From: UBA10649 sp963700255
Lineage (GTDB): Bacteria > Actinomycetota > Actinomycetes > S36-B12
DNA length: 64,000 nt
Reading direction: 5' to 3'
Assembly: GCA_963700255.1 (NCBI GenBank)
Contig: CAVOWW010000029.1
Coordinates: 1-64,000 of the forward strand
Shown here: piece after piece, positions 27,108 through 36,431 of the stretch
Layout: each line of letters opens with the position of its first letter
Numbering within the stretch: position 1 is the stretch's first letter
Position numbers and translations under genes: made by a program
The notes under the pieces: model-generated
What the model was told of the DNA's origin: nothing
What the model saw: the letters and a program-made list of their open reading frames with translations, nothing else
Databases searched by the model: none

Positions 27108-28025
27108 GTGGCGATCGGCATGCGGCCTGAGGGCGACGTCTCGGTCTCGAGCCGCGTCCGTGCCCATGTCGCCCTCACCAAGCCGCGGATCGTCGAACTC
27201 CTCCTCGCGACGGCGCTGCCGACGACGTTCCTCGCTGCAGGCGGGCTCCCGCCGCTCTGGCCGACGATCGGGGTCCTCGTCGGGGGCACCCTCGCCGCCG
27301 GTTCGGCGAACACCTTCAACAGCGTCTACGACCGCGACATCGACGCGATCATGCGACGCACGTTCCATCGGCCGGCCGCGATGGGCGTCGTCAGCGTCCG
27401 CGCGGGCCTGTGGCAGGGCGCGCTGCTCGCCGTGGCCAGCGCGCTGGTGCTGCTCCTCACGTCGAACGCCCTGGCTGCCGGGCTTGCGCTGGTGGCCATC
27501 GCGTTCTACGCCGTCGGCTACACGATGCTCCTCAAGCGACGCACTCCCCAGAACATCGTCTGGGGGGGCGCGGCGGGGTGCATGCCGGTGCTCATCGCCT
27601 GGGCGGCCGTGACGGGATCGCTGTCATGGACGCCTGTCGTGCTGTTCCTCATCATCTTCTTCTGGACCCCGCCGCACTACTGGCCGTTGGCGATGCGGTT
27701 CAAGGACGACTACGCCGCAGCGGGCGTGCCGATGCTCCCCGTGGTGCGCACCGATGCGCAGGTGGCGAACAGCATCATCGTCTACACGTGGCTCATGGTG
27801 GTCACCTCATTCGCACTGGTCCCGGTGGCACCCATGGGCTGGGTCTACGGCATCGGCGCGACGCTTCTGGGCGCGGGCTTCCTGTGGGAGTCGTACCTGC
27901 TCAAGCGGCGCATCGCCGCGGGCTCGGGAACGGTCACGGCCACCGCGATGCGGCTGTTCCACGGGTCGATCACGTACCTGGCCCTGCTGTTCCTGCTGGT
28001 GGCGCTCGACCCGTTCGTCCCCTAG
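27108..28025 (+). CDS. ctaB: Protoheme IX farnesyltransferase (heme O synthase)
   Basis: Protein of 305 aa, polytopic UbiA-family prenyltransferase adding a farnesyl group to heme B for cytochrome oxidase. Nine hydrophobic segments; Asp-rich motif NTFNSVYDRDIDAIMRRT (about residues 66-83), FFWTPPHYWPLAM, and KDDYAAAGVPMLPV. GTG start with GGGAGACAG upstream; an internal ATG at 27120 is also possible. Convergent with ctaA, the next step in heme A synthesis. Confidence 0.95.
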   Translation: MAIGMRPEGDVSVSSRVRAHVALTKPRIVELLLATALPTTFLAAGGLPPLWPTIGVLVGGTLAAGSANTFNSVYDRDIDAIMRRTFHRPAAMGVVSVRAGLWQGALLAVASALVLLLTSNALAAGLALVAIAFYAVGYTMLLKRRTPQNIVWGGAAGCMPVLIAWAAVTGSLSWTPVVLFLIIFFWTPPHYWPLAMRFKDDYAAAGVPMLPVVRTDAQVANSIIVYTWLMVVTSFALVPVAPMGWVYGIGATLLGAGFLWESYLLKRRIAAGSGTVTATAMRLFHGSITYLALLFLLVALDPFVP

Positions 28026-28038
28026 CCCCGGGCAGCGA

Positions 28039-29002
28039 TCAGGCGACGGCGACGGCCTCGCCCCGCGTGCGGAGCGCTGAGGGGATGAAGAGGGTGGCGA
28101 TCCAGACGAGGCAGGCGCCGAGGACGTGGAGGCCGACGAGCACCTCGGGCAGCCCGGTGAAGTACTGCACGTAGCCGATGGCGCCCTGGCTGATCGAGAC
28201 CCCGAGCAGGATCCAGCCGCGGGTCAGGGCGAGCCTGGGGCCCTGCAGCACGCTGAGCACGACCAGGAGTCCCACGATGAGCCCGAGGAACAGCAGGACG
28301 ACATCCGCATGGAGCCAGGCGACGGTACGCGGGTCCAGCCCGAGCCGTTCTGCACTGTCGTCGCCGCTGTGCGGACCGGACCCCGTGACGAGGACCCCGA
28401 GGAACACGACGAGGGCACCTGTCGCTACGAGCAGCCAGGACAGCAGCCGGACGGGCCGCGGGGCGAGCCACGTCACGGGGCGGTCCCCGGAGTCGCCCGA
28501 GCGCACGACCAGGGCGGACACGCCCGCGATGATGACCATGGACAGCAGGAAGTGCGCGGCCACGGTGCTCGGATGCAGCCCGGTGAGGACGGTGATCCCC
28601 CCCAGCACGGCCTGGGCGACGGTCCCGAGGATCGGGATCGCGGCCAGCACGAGCAGGACCGGACGAGGCGGCAGGCCCGCTCGGCGCCGGCGCCGGCGGT
28701 CGATCACCGCCGCCACGAGGGCCGCGACGGCGAGGATGACCAGCACGAACGTGAGCAGCCGGTTGCCGAACTCGATGTACTTGTGCCATGACTCGTCCTG
28801 CGCGGCCGTCGGGGCGATCGACCCGTCGACGCACTCGGGCCACGTCGGGCACCCGAGTCCGGACTCCGTGATGCGGACGATCGCGCCCGTCACGACGATG
28901 CCGGTCTGGGCGACCAGGTTCGCGACGTAGACGGCCCGGACGCCCCGCGGGGAGCGTCCGCTCGGGCAGGGTCACGTCGGTCGCGGTGAGGGTGTCCGTC
29001 AC
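28039..29002 (-). CDS. ctaA: Heme A synthase, CtaA/COX15 family (frameshifted as written)
   Basis: Converts heme O to heme A for cytochrome c oxidase. The GTG at 29002 opens MTDTLTATDVTLPERTLPAG; about 20 residues later the frame changes (28931-28942) and the protein continues VYVANLVAQTGIVVTGAIVRITESGLGCPTWPEC..., the conserved first helix and Cys pair. One extra base in the CCGGGCC stretch explains the break. About eight hydrophobic segments follow. Expected size about 320 aa. TAGGGT (minus, 29014-29009) lies 6 nt before the start, a leaderless promoter overlapping the stop of the upstream ABC gene. Confidence 0.85.
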
Positions 29003-29011
29003 GCTGCCACC

Positions 29012-29755
29012 CTACGACCAGCGGAAGGTTCGGGCAGCGAGGGCGGTGCCGCCGGCGCCCCAGGCGAGCAGCACGGCGATCGCGGTCAAGGAGGGCATCG
29101 CCCCGTCGACCAGCACCGTCGTGAGGGCCTCGACAAGCGCCCCGGAGGGGAGCCACGGGGCGAGGGCCGCGAGGGGCCCGGGCAGCGACGCCGCAGGGAT
29201 GACGACGCCGCCGAACATGATGAGGAACAGGAACACGCCGTTGGCCACGGCCAGGACGGCCTCGGCGCGCAGGAGCCCGGCCAGGGACATGCCCCAGGCG
29301 GCGAAGGCCGCGGTGCCGAGCACGACGACAGGGACGACCCACACCACTCCCGTCGTGGGACGCCAGCCGACCGCGAGTGCGGTCGCGCACGCGACACCCG
29401 CCGACAGTGCCGTCACCGCGAGCGTGGCGAGCGCCTTGCCCGCGAGCAGCTCGGTGCGGGTCAGGGGAGTGGTGCCGAGGAACCGGAGGGCGCCGGACCG
29501 TCGCTCGAACGCCGTGGCGATGGCCAGTGACGTGAAGGCCGCGCTGATGACGCTGACCGCCAGCACCGTCGAGAGGGCCCGGGCAGTGCGGTCGTCGCCG
29601 TCGGACTGGGCGAACACGTCCGTCAGGGTGAGCCCGAGCATGATGCCGACGGGGATGACGAGAGTGAGCAGGACCTGCTCGCCGTTGCGCAGCAGCAGGC
29701 GCGTCTCCCACCCGGCATGCGCCCACGCCCGGTGTCCCGGCGACCTGCTGGTCAT
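29012..29755 (-). CDS. ABC transporter permease
   Basis: Protein of 247 aa with six hydrophobic segments and an ABC-2-type layout: N-terminal cytoplasmic stretch (WETRLLLRNGEQ), LVIPVGIMLGL, ERRSGALRFLGTTPLTRTELL, then PAASLPGPLAALAPWLPSGALVEAL. This last motif is typical of drug/antibiotic-exporter permeases. Its ATG shares a base with the stop of the ATPase gene upstream, so the pair is coupled. Substrate unknown; location beside ctaA is common in Nocardioidaceae-like genomes. Confidence 0.85.
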   Translation of the reverse strand: MTSRSPGHRAWAHAGWETRLLLRNGEQVLLTLVIPVGIMLGLTLTDVFAQSDGDDRTARALSTVLAVSVISAAFTSLAIATAFERRSGALRFLGTTPLTRTELLAGKALATLAVTALSAGVACATALAVGWRPTTGVVWVVPVVVLGTAAFAAWGMSLAGLLRAEAVLAVANGVFLFLIMFGGVVIPAASLPGPLAALAPWLPSGALVEALTTVLVDGAMPSLTAIAVLLAWGAGGTALAARTFRWS

Positions 29756-30663
29756 CACAGGTCGCCCACGAGCTCGACGATGACGTCCTCGAGGGAGCGC
29801 CGACCGACGCTGAGGTCGGCGGTGCGGACTCCGTGCTGCCCGCACCAGGCAGCGATGGCCGACAGGACCATGGGATCGACGGCGCCGGTCACCCGGTAGT
29901 GGCCGGCCGGGTTCTCCACCACGTCGCCACCGTCGGGAAGGACCGCTCTCAGCCCGCTGAGGTCCGCATGCATGGGCCCTCGGAAGGACACGCTCTCCTC
30001 CTCGCCGACGAGCTCGGCGATGCTGCCCTGCCGCACGTCACGACCCTGGGCCACCACGACGACCTGGTCGGCCAGGCGCTCGACGTCGTCCATCAGGTGC
30101 GTGGTGAGGACGATCGTGGCGCCGCGCTCGACCAGCCCACGCACCAGGTCGTGGAAGGATCGCCGCCCACGCGCGTCCAGCCCTGCTGTCGGCTCGTCGA
30201 GGAAGGCGAGGTCTGGTCGTCCGACCAGTGCCGTCGCCGTCTTCACTCGCTGCTGCTCGCCGCCCGACAGGCGCCTGATCGTCGTGCGGGTGCCCGGATC
30301 GATGCCGAGGCCCTCGAGGAGCGCTGCCGGGTCGTCGGGGTCCGGGTAGAGCGACGCGATGTAGCGCACGAGCTCCAGCGGACGGGCGGTGGAGTAGAGG
30401 CCACCGTCCTGCAGCATCACCCCGAGGCGCGGGTCCGGGGCGCCTGACCGGACGGAGACGTCGCGCCCGAGCACCTCCACCGAGCCCCCTGCCAGGGGGC
30501 GAAGGCCCACGCACACCTCGACGGTCGTCGTCTTTCCGGCGCCGTTGGGTCCGACCAGTGCGGTCACCTGTCCGGCCGGAGCCTCGAAGGACAGGCCCGA
30601 CACCGCGGTGCGGGCGCCGTAGCGGACCACGAGGTCGCGGACGCGGACGGCGGGATCGGGCAC
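29755..30663 (-). CDS. ABC transporter ATP-binding protein
   Basis: Protein of 302 aa. Walker A GPNGAGKTTT, signature LSGGEQQRVKTA, Walker B AFLDEPTAGLD and switch His TTHLMDD; a C-terminal extension of about 80 residues is typical of DrrA/CcmA-type exporter ATPases. GTG start. Forms a two-gene exporter with the permease downstream. It is divergent from sufR, with 72 nt between starts. Confidence 0.9.
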   Translation of the reverse strand: MPDPAVRVRDLVVRYGARTAVSGLSFEAPAGQVTALVGPNGAGKTTTVEVCVGLRPLAGGSVEVLGRDVSVRSGAPDPRLGVMLQDGGLYSTARPLELVRYIASLYPDPDDPAALLEGLGIDPGTRTTIRRLSGGEQQRVKTATALVGRPDLAFLDEPTAGLDARGRRSFHDLVRGLVERGATIVLTTHLMDDVERLADQVVVVAQGRDVRQGSIAELVGEEESVSFRGPMHADLSGLRAVLPDGGDVVENPAGHYRVTGAVDPMVLSAIAAWCGQHGVRTADLSVGRRSLEDVIVELVGDL

Positions 30664-30700
30664 CTGCGGAGCATAGGCCGGGTCCCCGAAGGACCCCGGG

Positions 30701-30738
30701 TTGGCGGTATCGCGGATTTACGCAACAATGTGGTTGTG
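30701..30738 (+). promoter_or_regulatory. sufR promoter and candidate SufR operator
   Basis: -35 TTGGCG (30701-30706), 17-nt spacer, -10 AACAAT (30724-30729), then 6 nt to GTG 30736. An imperfect dyad, CGCAAC (30721-30726) N6 GTTGTG (30733-30738), covers the -10 and the start codon. It is placed as an autoregulatory operator would be; SufR proteins are known to repress their own suf operons. Confidence 0.6.
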
Positions 30739-31416
30739 AAATTCAGCGGCGAGGCGGCGGAGCGGGTGGCGCGCGCCCTCCTGCAGGCGGGACCCTCCAC
30801 GGCTGCCGACCTGGCCGAGTCCCTGGAGATGACCCCGGCGGGCGTCCGCCGGCACCTCACCGCCCTCGTCGACGAGGGACTCGTGGTGGCCCACGACCGG
30901 GCGCCCTACGGTCCGACGCCGAAGCGCGGGCGGGGCCGGCCCGGGAGCGTCTTCGCCCTCACCGCCGCGGGACGGTCCGCATGCGACCAGGCCTACGACG
31001 GCCTCGCCATCGCCGCGCTGCGCTTCCTGTCCACCGAGTACGGTCCGGCGGCTGTCGAGTCGTTCGCGGCCGATCGCGCCCGGCAGCTGGCCGGCGCGCT
31101 GTCGGCGCCGGAGGGCTCGGCCACCCCCCAGGACGTCGCCGACATGCTCACCCTCGCCGGCTATGCCGCCGTCATCGAGCCGCTCGGCGACGTCGCCGTC
31201 CAGCTGTGCCAGCACCACTGCCCCGTCGTGGACGCCGCTCGTGAGTTCCCCGCGTTCTGCGAGGCGGAGACCGCCGAGCTGAGCCGGGTGCTCGGCAGGC
31301 ACGTCACCCGGCTGGCCACGCTCGCCCACGGCGACGAGGTCTGCACCGCCGTCATCGCGGCTGAGTCTTCGAACACCCACATCGCCAGCAGCACCCTCGG
31401 AAAGGTCCCGGCATGA
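30736..31416 (+). CDS. sufR: Fe-S-sensing transcriptional regulator SufR
   Basis: Protein of about 226 aa. N-terminal winged helix-turn-helix (TAADLAESLEMTPAGVRRHLTALVDEGLV), then PTPKRGRGRPGSVFALT, and C-terminal Cys cluster CQHHCPVVDAAREFPAFC that would hold the Fe-S cluster. Known SufR represses the suf operon when its cluster is loaded. GTG 30736 fits the promoter spacing; GTG 30730, two codons earlier, is also possible. It overlaps sufB (ATGA). Confidence 0.9.
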   Translation: MKFSGEAAERVARALLQAGPSTAADLAESLEMTPAGVRRHLTALVDEGLVVAHDRAPYGPTPKRGRGRPGSVFALTAAGRSACDQAYDGLAIAALRFLSTEYGPAAVESFAADRARQLAGALSAPEGSATPQDVADMLTLAGYAAVIEPLGDVAVQLCQHHCPVVDAAREFPAFCEAETAELSRVLGRHVTRLATLAHGDEVCTAVIAAESSNTHIASSTLGKVPA

Positions 31417-32834
31417 GCACTGCAGCGCAGGAACAAGCCGCAACGATCGACGAGCTCGGTCGCTACGAGTACGGCTGGCACGACACGGACGATGCCGGCT
31501 CCAACGCTCGTCGTGGAATCAACGAGGACGTCGTCCGCGACATCTCGGCGAAGAAGAACGAGCCCGAGTGGATGCTGGAGCTGCGGCTCAAGGGGCTTCG
31601 GCTCTTCGGCAAGAAGCCGATGCCGACCTGGGGCTCGGACCTCAACGGGATCGACTTCGACAACATCAAGTACTTCGTCCGGTCGACCGAGAAGCAGGCG
31701 GCCACCTGGGACGACCTGCCCGACGACATCAAGAACACCTACGACCGGCTCGGCATCCCCGAGGCGGAGAAGCAGCGACTGGTGTCCGGCGTGGCCGCGC
31801 AGTACGAGTCGGAGGTCGTCTACCACGCGATCCGCGAGGACCTCGAGGCCCAGGGCGTGCTGTTCCTGGACACCGACACCGGCCTGCGGGAGCACGAGGA
31901 CGTCTTCAAGGAGTACTTCGGCTCCGTGATCCCCGTCGGTGACAACAAGTTCGCGGCGCTGAACACGGCCGTGTGGTCGGGGGGCTCGTTCATCTACGTG
32001 CCCAAGGGCGTGCACGTCGACATCCCGCTGCAGGCCTACTTCCGCATCAACACGGAGAACATGGGCCAGTTCGAGCGCACGCTGATCATCGTCGACGAGG
32101 GCGCATACGTGCACTACGTCGAAGGCTGCACCGCACCGATCTACTCGTCCGACTCGCTGCACTCGGCCGTCGTCGAGATCATCGTCAGGAAGGGCGGCCG
32201 CTGCCGCTACACCACCATCCAGAACTGGTCGAACAACGTCTACAACCTGGTGACCAAGCGTGCGGTCGCGCAGGAGGGCGCGACCATGGAGTGGGTCGAC
32301 GGCAACCTCGGCTCGAAGGTGACCATGAAGTACCCGGCCGTGTGGCTGACGGGGGAGCACGCCAAGGGCGAGACCCTGTCGATCGCGTTCGCCGGGGAGG
32401 GGCAGCACCAGGACGCCGGCGCCAAGATGGTGCACGCAGCGCCCAACACCTCGTCCAACATCATCTCGAAGTCGGTCGCCCGCGGCGGCGGACGCACGTC
32501 GTACCGCGGCCTCGTCCAGATCCTCGAGGGCGCGCACAACTCGAGGAGCACCGTCAAGTGCGACGCCCTGCTCGTCGACGACATCTCCCGCTCGGACACC
32601 TATCCCTACGTCGACGTCCGCGAGGACGACGTCTCGATGGGCCACGAGGCGACCGTGTCGAAGATCAGCGCGGACCAGCTGTTCTACCTCATGTCCCGCG
32701 GCCTCACCGAGGACGAGGCGATGGCGATGATCGTGCGCGGCTTCATCGAGCCCATCGCGCGTGAGCTCCCGATGGAGTACGCCCTCGAGCTGAACCGCCT
32801 CATCGAGCTCCAGATGGAAGGTGCCGTCGGGTGA
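31413..32834 (+). CDS. sufB: Fe-S cluster assembly scaffold SufB
   Basis: Protein of 473 aa, core of the SufBCD scaffold on which clusters are built. Typical stretches include the N-terminal YGWHDTDDAG, FGSVIPVGDNKFAALN, CTAPIYSSDSLHSAVVEI and the C-terminal EDEAMAMIVRGFIEPIA. No intein interrupts it, unlike in some mycobacteria. Overlaps both neighbours by four bases. Confidence 0.96.
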   Translation: MSTAAQEQAATIDELGRYEYGWHDTDDAGSNARRGINEDVVRDISAKKNEPEWMLELRLKGLRLFGKKPMPTWGSDLNGIDFDNIKYFVRSTEKQAATWDDLPDDIKNTYDRLGIPEAEKQRLVSGVAAQYESEVVYHAIREDLEAQGVLFLDTDTGLREHEDVFKEYFGSVIPVGDNKFAALNTAVWSGGSFIYVPKGVHVDIPLQAYFRINTENMGQFERTLIIVDEGAYVHYVEGCTAPIYSSDSLHSAVVEIIVRKGGRCRYTTIQNWSNNVYNLVTKRAVAQEGATMEWVDGNLGSKVTMKYPAVWLTGEHAKGETLSIAFAGEGQHQDAGAKMVHAAPNTSSNIISKSVARGGGRTSYRGLVQILEGAHNSRSTVKCDALLVDDISRSDTYPYVDVREDDVSMGHEATVSKISADQLFYLMSRGLTEDEAMAMIVRGFIEPIARELPMEYALELNRLIELQMEGAVG

Positions 32835-33985
32835 CCGTTCTTGCAGCCCCGCCTGTCGACCATGCCCCGCGCATCGCGTCGACGGACATCGATGACTTCC
32901 CTGTGCCCATGGGCCGCGAGGAGGAGTGGCGCTTCGCCCCGACCGAGGACCTGGGGGCGTTCATGTCCCCGAATCCGTCGGCCGGCTCATTGACGGCTGC
33001 GGCCGGTCCGCACGTGTCCATGGTCGACGCCGCGGACGCCGAGCCCACGACGTGGCTGCCGACCGACAGACCGTCGGCGATCGCGCGTGCGGGTGTGCGG
33101 CAGGTCGTCGCGGTGCGCATCGCGGCCGACGAGGTGGTGGCGAGTCCGATCGTCGTCGACCTGCGAGGTGAGCTCGCCGTTCAGCTACGGGCACGTTGAC
33201 GTCCGCATCGGGCGGCACGCGCAGGCGACAGTGGTGCTCGTCCACGACGCCTCGGTCGACGTCAGCGGCTCGATCGTCACCGAGGTCGGCGACGGCGCCG
33301 AGCTGACCATGCTCTCGGTGATGGATGGCCCCGCTGAGCGGACCCACCTGTGGCAGTGGCACACGCAGGTCGGGCGCGACGCGCGGTTCGTGGGCGCGGT
33401 CGTCACCATCGGCGGGCGCATCGTCCGCATCGTCCCCTCGGTGTCCTACTCGGGCCCGGGCGGATCCGCGCGAGCTCCTTGGTGCGTTCTTCGCCGAGGG
33501 CGGCCAGTACCTCGAGCACCGCATCTTCGTCGAGCACGACCAGCCGCACTGCACGAGCAACGTCGTGTTCAAGGGCGCCCTGTCCGGTGCGGGCTCGCAC
33601 ACCGTGTGGATCGGCGACGTGCTCGTGCGCCGCACCGCGACGGGCACCGACACGTACGAGATGAACCGCAACCTCCTGCTGGACGACGGTCCGCGCGCGG
33701 ACTCGGTTCCCAACCTGGAGCTCGAGACGGGTGACGTGGCGAGTGCGGGCCACGCCAGCGCGACGGGACGGTTCGACGACGAGCAGCTCTTCTACCTCCA
33801 GTCACGCGGCATTCCCGAGCGCGTCGCGCGACAGCTCGTCGTCCGGGGGTTCTTCGTGGATGTCCTGGCGCGGATCCCGAGCGTGGAGTGGCGTGAGGCG
33901 GTCCTGCAGCGGATCGCCCAGCGTCTGGGCATGGACGCCGAGCTGGAGTCCGATCTCGAGGTCGGGCTGGAGGTCGAGCGCGTGA
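32831..33985 (+). CDS. sufD: Fe-S cluster assembly protein SufD (frameshifted as written)
   Basis: Partner of SufB in the SufBC2D scaffold. GTG 32831 overlaps sufB. The frame shifts by +1 at about 33166-33182 (VDLRGE ... FSYGHVDVRIG) and again at 33463-33474 (SYSGPGG ... ELLGAFFAEGGQYLEHR). The C-terminal half, FFAEGGQYLEHRIFVEH, MNRNLLLDDG and LFYLQSRGIPERVARQLVVRGFF, is fully conserved. The frame then runs into the Rieske gene; a third +1 near 33970-33982 would put SufD in phase with TGA 33983-33985, restoring its original frame. Neighbouring suf genes are mostly intact, so insertion errors are suspected. Confidence 0.85.
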
Positions 33986-34332
33986 GCGGATTCCAGCTGG
34001 CGTGCCTCCTGTCCGAGGTCGGACCCAACGCCGCGAAGCGGGTCGTCATCGACGGCACGCCGATCGCCGTCGTGCGTGCTGACGAGGGTGTCTTCGCCAT
34101 CAGCGACAGGTGCTCACACGCGGACGTGTCGCTGGCGGAGGGCGAGGTGGACGGCTGCGCCATCGAGTGCTGGCTGCACGGCTCCGCCTTCGACCTTCGC
34201 ACCGGCAGGCCGCTCAGCCTGCCTGCCATCGAGCCCGTCGCTACCTATGCCGTACGCGTCGTGGGCGACGGTGACGCCGCCGTCATCGAGGTCGACCCCA
34301 CCCCGCTGCCCGTCAGCACCAACGCCGGCTGA
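33982..34332 (+). CDS. Rieske-type [2Fe-2S] ferredoxin of the suf operon
   Basis: About 116 aa from GTG 33982. Cluster ligands are Cys-x-His in ISDRCSHADVSL and Cys-x-x-His in ECWLHGSAF; lacking the extra disulfide cysteines, it resembles dioxygenase-type soluble ferredoxins. Such a gene between sufD and sufC is common in actinobacteria and may feed electrons or report on cluster assembly. As written it is in frame with the end of sufD and would be made as a fusion; the GTGA overlap typical of this operon suggests a separate gene. Confidence 0.8.
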   Translation: MSGFQLACLLSEVGPNAAKRVVIDGTPIAVVRADEGVFAISDRCSHADVSLAEGEVDGCAIECWLHGSAFDLRTGRPLSLPAIEPVATYAVRVVGDGDAAVIEVDPTPLPVSTNAG

Positions 34333-34376
34333 CGCCGGCCCCTGATCCCGTCACCAGAAGGAACCGAGGAACGCAC

Positions 34377-35138
34377 ATGAGCACCCTGGCCATCGAGGAC
34401 CTGCACGCATCGGTCATCACCGACGCCGGCAACAAGGAGATCCTGCGCGGGGTGACCCTGACCGTCGAGTCCGGCAGCACGCACGCCGTCATGGGACCCA
34501 ACGGGTCGGGCAAGTCGACCCTCGCCTACGTCATCGCCGGTCATCCGAAGTACGTGGTGACCCAGGGCTCGATCACCCTCGACGGCGCGGACGTGCTGGC
34601 GATGTCGGTGGACGAGCGTGCCCGGGCCGGCCTCTTCCTGGCGATGCAGTACCCCGTCGAGGTGCCCGGCGTCTCCGTGTCGAACTTCCTGCGCACCTCG
34701 GCCACTGCCGTGCGCGGCGAGGCGCCGAAGCTGCGGACGTGGATCAAGGAGATGAAGGACGCGATGGGCGTCCTTCAGATGGATCCGGTCTTCGCCGAGC
34801 GCAACGTGAACGAGGGGTTCTCGGGCGGCGAGAAGAAGCGGCACGAGATCCTCCAGCTGTCGCTGCTCAAGCCGAAGATCGCCATCCTCGACGAGACGGA
34901 CTCCGGGCTCGATGTCGATGCGCTGCGCGTCGTCTCCGAGGGCTTCAACGCGTTCCGCGAGGAGACGGGGGCGGGCACGCTCCTGATCACCCACTACACC
35001 CGCATCCTGCGCTACATCGCGGCCGACCATGTGCATGTCTTCTTCGACGGCCGCATCGTCGAGAGCGGTGGCCCCGAGCTCGCCGCCGTGCTCGAGTCCG
35101 AGGGCTACGAGCGGTTCATCACGGCCCCGGCGTCCTAG
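34377..35138 (+). CDS. sufC: Fe-S cluster assembly ATPase SufC
   Basis: Protein of 253 aa, ABC-type ATPase driving the SufBCD complex. Walker A GPNGSGKST, the SufC-specific signature FSGGEKKRHEI, Walker B AILDETDSGLD and TTHYTRIL-like ITHYTRILRYI. AAGGAACCGAGG precedes the ATG. It follows the Rieske gene by 44 nt. Confidence 0.96.
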   Translation: MSTLAIEDLHASVITDAGNKEILRGVTLTVESGSTHAVMGPNGSGKSTLAYVIAGHPKYVVTQGSITLDGADVLAMSVDERARAGLFLAMQYPVEVPGVSVSNFLRTSATAVRGEAPKLRTWIKEMKDAMGVLQMDPVFAERNVNEGFSGGEKKRHEILQLSLLKPKIAILDETDSGLDVDALRVVSEGFNAFREETGAGTLLITHYTRILRYIAADHVHVFFDGRIVESGGPELAAVLESEGYERFITAPAS

Positions 35139-35146
35139 GCATCGCG

Positions 35147-36430
35147 GTGGTGCAGCCCCTGGACGTTGCCAGGATCAGGAAGGACTTCCCGATCCTGCAG
35201 CGCACCGTGCGCGACGACCGGCCGCTGGTCTACCTCGACAGCGCCGCGACGAGCCAGAAGCCGACAGCGGTGCTGGACGCCGAGCGCGCGTTCTACGAGA
35301 CGAGCAACGCGGGCGTGCACCGCGGAGCGCACCAGCTCGCCGAGGAGGCGACCGAGGCGTACGAGTCGTCCCGCTCGGCCATCGCGGCCTTCGTGGGCGC
35401 GTCGGCCTCGGATGTGGTCTTCACGAAGAACGCCACCGAGAGCCTGAACCTGGGCGCCTACGCCTTCTCCAACGCCACGGCGAAGGCGGCCTTCGCCCCC
35501 GACAGCGTCGACCCGCGGTTCGTCCTGCGACCGGGGGACTCCATCGTGGTCACGCAGATGGAGCACCATGCCAACCTCGTGCCATGGCAGGAGGTCTGCG
35601 CGAAGACCGGGGCCGACTCTGCGGTGGATCGGCCTCACCGACGACGGCCGGCTCGACATCAGTGCGCTCGACACCCTGATCGACGACACCACACGGGTCG
35701 TGTCCGTGGTGCACCAGTCGAACATCCTCGGGACGATCAACCCGGTGGCCGAGATCATGGACGCGCGCACGTGCCGTCGGGGCACTGGGCATCGTCGACG
35801 CCTGCCAGTCCATCCCGCACATGCCCGTCGACGTGACCTCGCTCGGAGCGGACCTCGTCGCGTGGAGCGGGCACAAGATGCTGGGGCCGACGGGGCTGGG
35901 ACTGCTGTGGGGTCGTGCGGAGGTGCTCGAGTCGATGCCACCGTTCATCACCGGCGGCTCGATGATCGAGACGGTCTTCATGGAGCACAGCACCTACGCG
36001 GCGCCGCCCAAGAGGTTCGAGGCCGGCACGCCCATGGTCGCCCAGGCCGTCGGACTGGCGGCCGCGGTGGCCTACCTGCAGGACCTCGGCATGGACGCGG
36101 TCGAGGCCCACGAGCACGAGCTGACCGGGTACGCCCTCGCGCAGCTCGAGCGGGCTGCCCGGGGTGCGGGTCATCGGCCCGCGGGACAACGTCGACCGCG
36201 GCAGCGCCGTGTCGTTCGTCGTCGACGGACTGCACCCGCACGACGTCGGGCAGTTCCTCGACGACAAGGGCGTGGCCGTCCGGGTCGGTCACCATTGCGC
36301 CTGGCCGACCTGCCGCCGCTACTCGGTCCCGGCGACGACGCGACTGTCGACCTACGTGTACAACGACCGCGACGACATCGACATCGCCATGGAGGGCATC
36401 GTTGCCGCCCAGAAGTTCTTCGGAGTGTGA
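35147..36430 (+). CDS. sufS: Cysteine desulfurase SufS (frameshifted as written)
   Basis: PLP enzyme mobilising sulfur from cysteine for SufU and the scaffold. Three +1 shifts break it: at about 35607-35618 (EVCAKTG ... TLRWIGLTDDG), 35761-35769 (VAEIMDA ... AVGALGIVDACQSIPH) and 36151-36155 (LER ... VRVIGPRDNVD). After three shifts it returns to its original frame and ends TGA 36428-36430. PLP Lys motif WSGHKMLGPTG and catalytic Cys motif RVGHHCAWP are intact. Expected about 426 aa. GTG 35147 or 35150 are both possible starts; SD is weak. Confidence 0.87.
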
Positions 36431-36431
36431 C

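Noticed and set aside
32831..36430. Programmed +1 frameshifting in sufD and sufS
   Set aside because: Breaks occur at different sequence contexts, several per gene, without a shared slippery site or downstream structure; error is simpler.
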